A stretch of 64,000 bases of DNA from Penicillium oxalicum. Its lineage: Eukaryota; Ascomycota; Eurotiomycetes; Eurotiales; Aspergillaceae. Positions 60,331 through 64,000 of this stretch are shown in pieces. The stretch is taken from positions 2,418,001 to 2,482,000 of the forward strand of contig NC_064654.1 of NCBI RefSeq assembly GCF_001723175.1, read 5' to 3'. Every line of letters starts with the position of its first letter. The first letter of the stretch is position 1. Made by a program: the position numbers and the translations under genes. The notes under the pieces are model-generated. The model was not told the origin of the DNA. It saw only the letters and a list, made by a program, of their open reading frames with translations, and made no database searches.

Positions 60331-62867
60331 TCACATGCTCCACATGAATGACCCGTCATCAAACGAGAACAGATCCGAAACCAGATTGTCGAAGTCGGCC
60401 GTGGGATCTAATGGCATTTGTACAAACTCAGAATTGTGCAGTTGAGGAGTCGACGGACCCTGAATTGTCGTCTCTGAAAGATGGGGTAAGATCTCAAAGG
60501 AGCCCTACAGCTATGGTCAGTGATCCCCTCTCCGAGTTTTATTAAGGAATGCACTCACCGGGTGGTTCGTTCCTACCGTCTCACCTGTGGTAGGCTGCTG
60601 GGCCGCGACAGAGAGCAGATTTTGACGACATGCAGCCATGGTGTTCTTCGCACCTTGTAGCATGAGATGCTGTCTTTGCCCCACTGGCACGCGGCAACGG
60701 ATCGATTGAATGACGGTAGTCAACAGAAGAATATCCTTGACGTTACTCCCTCGCAGATGGGATTGACGTGTGAACGTGTCCAAAGTTCCTTCCAGCAGAC
60801 GGATCAAGGTTGCCTTGCTGGGAACGTGGTAATCGGATTTTCTTTGATCTACAGCAGCCTTTGGAGAGACTGGTACGGTCAAAGCCTGGCCTTGCGGTCT
60901 CATCAACTCGCACAGACTGAGAGCTGACCATAACAGATCGTTCTGACAGTGTGAGTGGAAAAAATTCCAGTAAGGGGTTGAATCTCTCGTGTCGAGCTCC
61001 GCATAGTGGGGGTCAAAGTAATCCTGATACGAAAGGATGGCCAAGGACGAATCAAGACACGCACGGCGAATCGCATGGAAAAGAGGCTCATCGGGTCCAG
61101 TGTTCGTCACAGCCGGAATGAGTGGGCGAAGGAGGTGGAGCAGTGGACGACGAACAAAGATATCAAGGAGAACATGACTCAGAATCGACGCCGGAGAAGC
61201 GCCCGCAGGCTGCGTGCCTGGTCGTAATTGATGGGGGATGCTAGCGAGATACTCTTCTAGTCTTTGTCCCATTTCAACGCGCTCACGAAAGCTGTCCCGC
61301 GAGCTAGGGCTTTGCGCCAATTTCATCGACTTGATACGGTGAGCCAAAGACGTGGCGAGCGTGATCTGAGCGAGAGAGTCCGTCTCTTCCTCCGCGTTGG
61401 CCGGAGATGGTGGCTCCGAGGTCGACTCGTCGAAATCGGTGTCATTCAGATTCAACGGCGTCAGAGGGCCGAGATCCAGCTCTGGGACCATCATCGGCAT
61501 TCCAGATAATATGGAAATCTGCAAATCCAACTCGAGAATGGTGATCCACAATCGCCGACGACATTCTGTTTGATAGAAGGTGAGCTTGCTGAAGCGAGAC
61601 AGGTCTACATGCAGGCCCATCATCATGCCAGAGCGAACCAGACACCCAATGGCCTTCCAAATATCTTCGGCAGGCGTCAGCTGCAGATAGTCCGCGATAA
61701 TAGTGAGCGTTTCAACCTGTAGCGTGGCCAGATCAACTCGGTTCTTCCGCGGTATCTTGTTCGCCCAAGCGCGCAGCGCCTTGGTAGCCTCATGGGTCAG
61801 ATACTCTCGGGATGAGAATTCTTCAGGCGTGAATATGCCCTGGTCAAACGAGGCCGCGGCGGCCAACACTGCCGTCAAGAGAGGAATAACTTCCGAGGAA
61901 GGCTGCGGATCAGATCTCTCCCAGAAGTGCTGATACTGGCGGTGGAAAGATGGACGGTGGATGACTCTGAGTGTCTTCTCAAAATGGGTGGTATACACTG
62001 CCACCAGCTTATCACAGGTGGCTTTGGGAGGGAGTTGACTGCAGAGGTATTGCAACTCAGAAAGTCCCACCGACTCTGCAAGCGAAGCTGGAGACGCAAT
62101 GGGCGCTGTTGACCTTGCCTGAAGAGATTGGACCTCCCGGGCGAGTGCCACGAGCTCAGCATCCTCGGTGCATTGGTTGATGAACTCCCTCGCATCCGGA
62201 AACTTTCAACATATCAGCCAGCGGAAGAAGACGCCCCCATGCTATATCTCGTGCGCCACAAATACCTGGTTCAGAAGAGAGACACGACTATTTTGTCCAT
62301 GGTAACGAGAACGTGAGCCCTTGACGACGAGTGTCCCGGGATAGGGCAGGGCGAGAACCGCAGAATCACGACGTTGTCTACTCACCAAGACAAGACCAAC
62401 CATGGACGAAAGGTATTAGTCCAGTTGGCAAGATTTTGGAAGTTGAGGCCAAAGCACGCACATGAAATCAAAAACGAAGAAAAAGAGACAATGTCTACCC
62501 ACACTGATTCACCCGTCCTGGCCATGCTCACTGGCGTTGAATTGCTGACATCGGATCGCACAATCAGCAATTCCTCCAGTCTGGCCACGCGCTGCTGCAG
62601 GTCCTCAACGACACCTGTTCCCAGCCGCAATGAGGGTCCATGATTGGTGTCGTCTACCTCGCTTGAAGATCGAGACTTTTTGGATTTGCATCCCTGAGGC
62701 TCGTCGGCATGCGGGCGTGTATGGTAGGTGCATTCCGTCCGGCAACCCGCTTTGATGCAGTTCTGACAGGGGCAGGTGCGGTCGCACTTTAATTTTTTCT
62801 CTCGACAGCGAAGACACGAGACCACTGGACGCGCTCGCGGTCGCTTGCGTGGGGCGATCGAATTCAT
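60331..62867 (-). CDS. Zn2Cys6 fungal transcription factor
   Basis: Four exons, 62867-62503, 62377-62266, 62202-60559 and 60504-60331, give 764 residues. The binuclear zinc cluster uses C18, C21, C28, C34, C37 and C46 (CX2CX6CX5CX2CX8C), with a basic run before it. A short coiled-coil (VEDLQQRVARLEELL) follows. The exon 2-3 junction reads SRVSLLNQ/FPDAREFI, a typical pattern before a Fungal_trans domain (about 195-550). The start of exon 2 is the weakest call. A donor at 62502 (GTGGGT) was chosen because it keeps the frame and links to PYPGTLVVKG. The C-terminus is acidic (DFDNLVSDLFSFDDG), likely an activation region. Target genes are unknown. Confidence 0.83.
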
Positions 62868-63479
62868 GATGGGTGATCTTAAACAGAACGATCAACCTGT
62901 TGGAAATGGCCGGTCTGGGAGTCTAACTTGGAGCGAGGGGTTGCTGCTGACGGGCCAATTCCACCACCCATACATTGTGAGGCTGTCGGAGCGTGCTTAG
63001 CAGCTAACACTTTGTCACGAAGACACTAAGCTGTAGCCTTGAAGAAAAAAAAATCGCCCCCCCCCCCCCCCCCCCCCGAACTCGTCTTGCTTTTTTCACC
63101 TTTCCTTTAAAGGAAGTTGAACGCTCACCTGGAAAGGACACCATTCTGCAGATCGGAGATCCACAGGACAGGCTATTGAGGCTTAATACGCTACGTGAAG
63201 GGCCTTTCCACAGATTGACCAGGTGGGCCATTGGGAGAAAGATCCACTAGAAGAAGACACAAAGTACCAATACTTCCGAAAGAAGAGACATACTGAAAAG
63301 TCACAATTGATGAAGCGAATTTGAAAGAGAGAATGCTTCCACCACAAGAGGCTCATGTTGAACAAGCCTCACGAATCGTCCAACGAGAAAAGGGGTGTAA
63401 GACCCGCCCATGTTGGATGGTCCCTGATCACTGACACCAAGCCCGCCACGCGGGCGGAGGACCTCGTCCACGAGTAAGC
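62868..63479. other. upstream region of the Zn2Cys6 regulator and 3' flank of MetAP2
   Basis: 612 bp between two minus-strand genes. It contains the 21-C run at 63057-63077 and no gene. Confidence 0.55.
63057..63077. repeat. 21-nt poly-C run
   Basis: Twenty-one consecutive C residues lie about 190 bp upstream of the Zn2Cys6 regulator start. On the transcript strand this would be poly-G. Such a tract is prone to slippage and sequencing error. Confidence 0.9.
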
Positions 63480-64000
63480 TCAGTAATCGTCCCCTCGACT
63501 GATGATCTCCTTGCCAGATTCGCGGAGAAGGAAAGTCTGGACTGTATTTTAGCCGCATGAAGATACAAGACTGGGCTCACAATCTCTTACATGTTCAAAT
63601 TGAGCGGAGTATGACCCTTCAATGTCCAGCAACGGCGGGTACATTTCGACCACACCTTGGGAGATCAGATAGTTCATCTAGGTTGCTCGCATCAGAAAGA
63701 AAAATAGAACAAAAAAAGAACTCGCACGAGGGGAGAATGTCACTTACACCCGCTAGGTATCGCTCGACGCCCAGACGCTCGAGATATCGCCGACAGAATA
63801 CGAGAGATCCAAAATTGTCATTGATGGTCTGGTACAAAGATCGTGCAGAAGCGAGAGGTGAATTGATCTTCTTTGGAGCGAATGGGTCTTTACCATAGCC
63901 GTAGACACCGGGCTTAACGAAAATGGAGGTCGTGAGCAGAGCGCTTCATGAACATTCACAGAACTGGGTGGAGCTTACCCCATCGGTAATCAAACCTCGG
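63480..64000 (-). CDS. methionine aminopeptidase 2, C-terminal exons
   Basis: Only the C-terminal part is in the window: exons 64000-63979 (continues beyond the edge), 63912-63748, 63677-63591 and 63536-63480, with introns of 66, 70 and 54 bp. The visible sequence shows RSLYQTINDNFGSLVFCRRYLERLG and VVEMYPPLLDIEGSYSAQFEHT, where the Glu before HT is a metal ligand in MetAP2, and ends in ESGKEIISRGDDY, the conserved MetAP2 C-terminus. The enzyme removes the initiator Met from nascent proteins in the cytosol and is the target of fumagillin. The active-site His alkylated by fumagillin lies outside this window. Confidence 0.9.

Noticed and set aside
48326..62867. Secondary-metabolite gene cluster suggested by two regulators and an NAD(P)-binding protein
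   Set aside because: No polyketide synthase, peptide synthetase, terpene cyclase or transporter gene is present in the window.

Overview
The window is nuclear DNA of a filamentous ascomycete. Genes are dense and carry many short introns (about 50-230 bp) with GT...AG ends and CTAAC/CTGAC-like branch sites. The gene content (ERG5, fungal Zn2Cys6 and C2H2 regulators, Nem1-Spo7 subunit, CYA5-type PPR protein, TNT-domain NADase) points to an Aspergillaceae-like member of the Eurotiales. Genus cannot be fixed by eye. Exon joins were worked out by hand from reading frame and splice signals. No operons, CRISPR arrays, insertion sequences, tRNA or rRNA genes were recognised.

Left part (1-25 kb): a TatD/Scn1-type hydrolase cut by the left edge (-), an unknown membrane-anchored Ser-rich protein (+), a CLD1/ABHD5-like lipase with a possible mitochondrial presequence (-), SPO7 (+), a bacterial/plant-type ureidoglycine aminohydrolase (+), MCM3 with seven exons and an MCB-like promoter (-), a 1297-residue PPR protein (-), SRP68 (+), ERG5/CYP61 (+) and a rhodanese gene whose frame is broken in its active-site loop (+).

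Middle part (25-48 kb): a housekeeping block rich in translation and trafficking genes. It holds eIF5B (-), a DDB1/CPSF160/MMS1-family beta-propeller protein (-), a GYP8/TBC1D20-type Rab GAP (+), a YIPF-type Golgi protein (+), ubiquitin-L40 (-, with a 7-nt microexon and a start codon split by an intron), RRN7 (-), eIF5A (-), VPS52 (+) and L-2-hydroxyglutarate dehydrogenase (+).

Right part (48-64 kb): gene-poor and accessory in character. It holds a C2H2/fungal-TF regulator (-), a SET/MYND protein (-), a secreted TNT-domain NADase (-), an NmrA/SDR-like NAD(P)-binding protein (+), a Zn2Cys6 regulator (-), and the C-terminal exons of methionine aminopeptidase 2 (-) at the right edge. About 6 kb here (51.3-52.7, 53.8-56.4 and 57.3-59.3 kb) shows no convincing gene.

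Most neighbours are functionally independent. The clearest shared theme is protein synthesis and targeting (eIF5B, eIF5A, ubiquitin-L40, RRN7, SRP68, MetAP2). No obvious new multi-gene system was found. The best leads are single-locus oddities: the ureidoglycine aminohydrolase, the microexon, the broken rhodanese and the isolated NADase locus.
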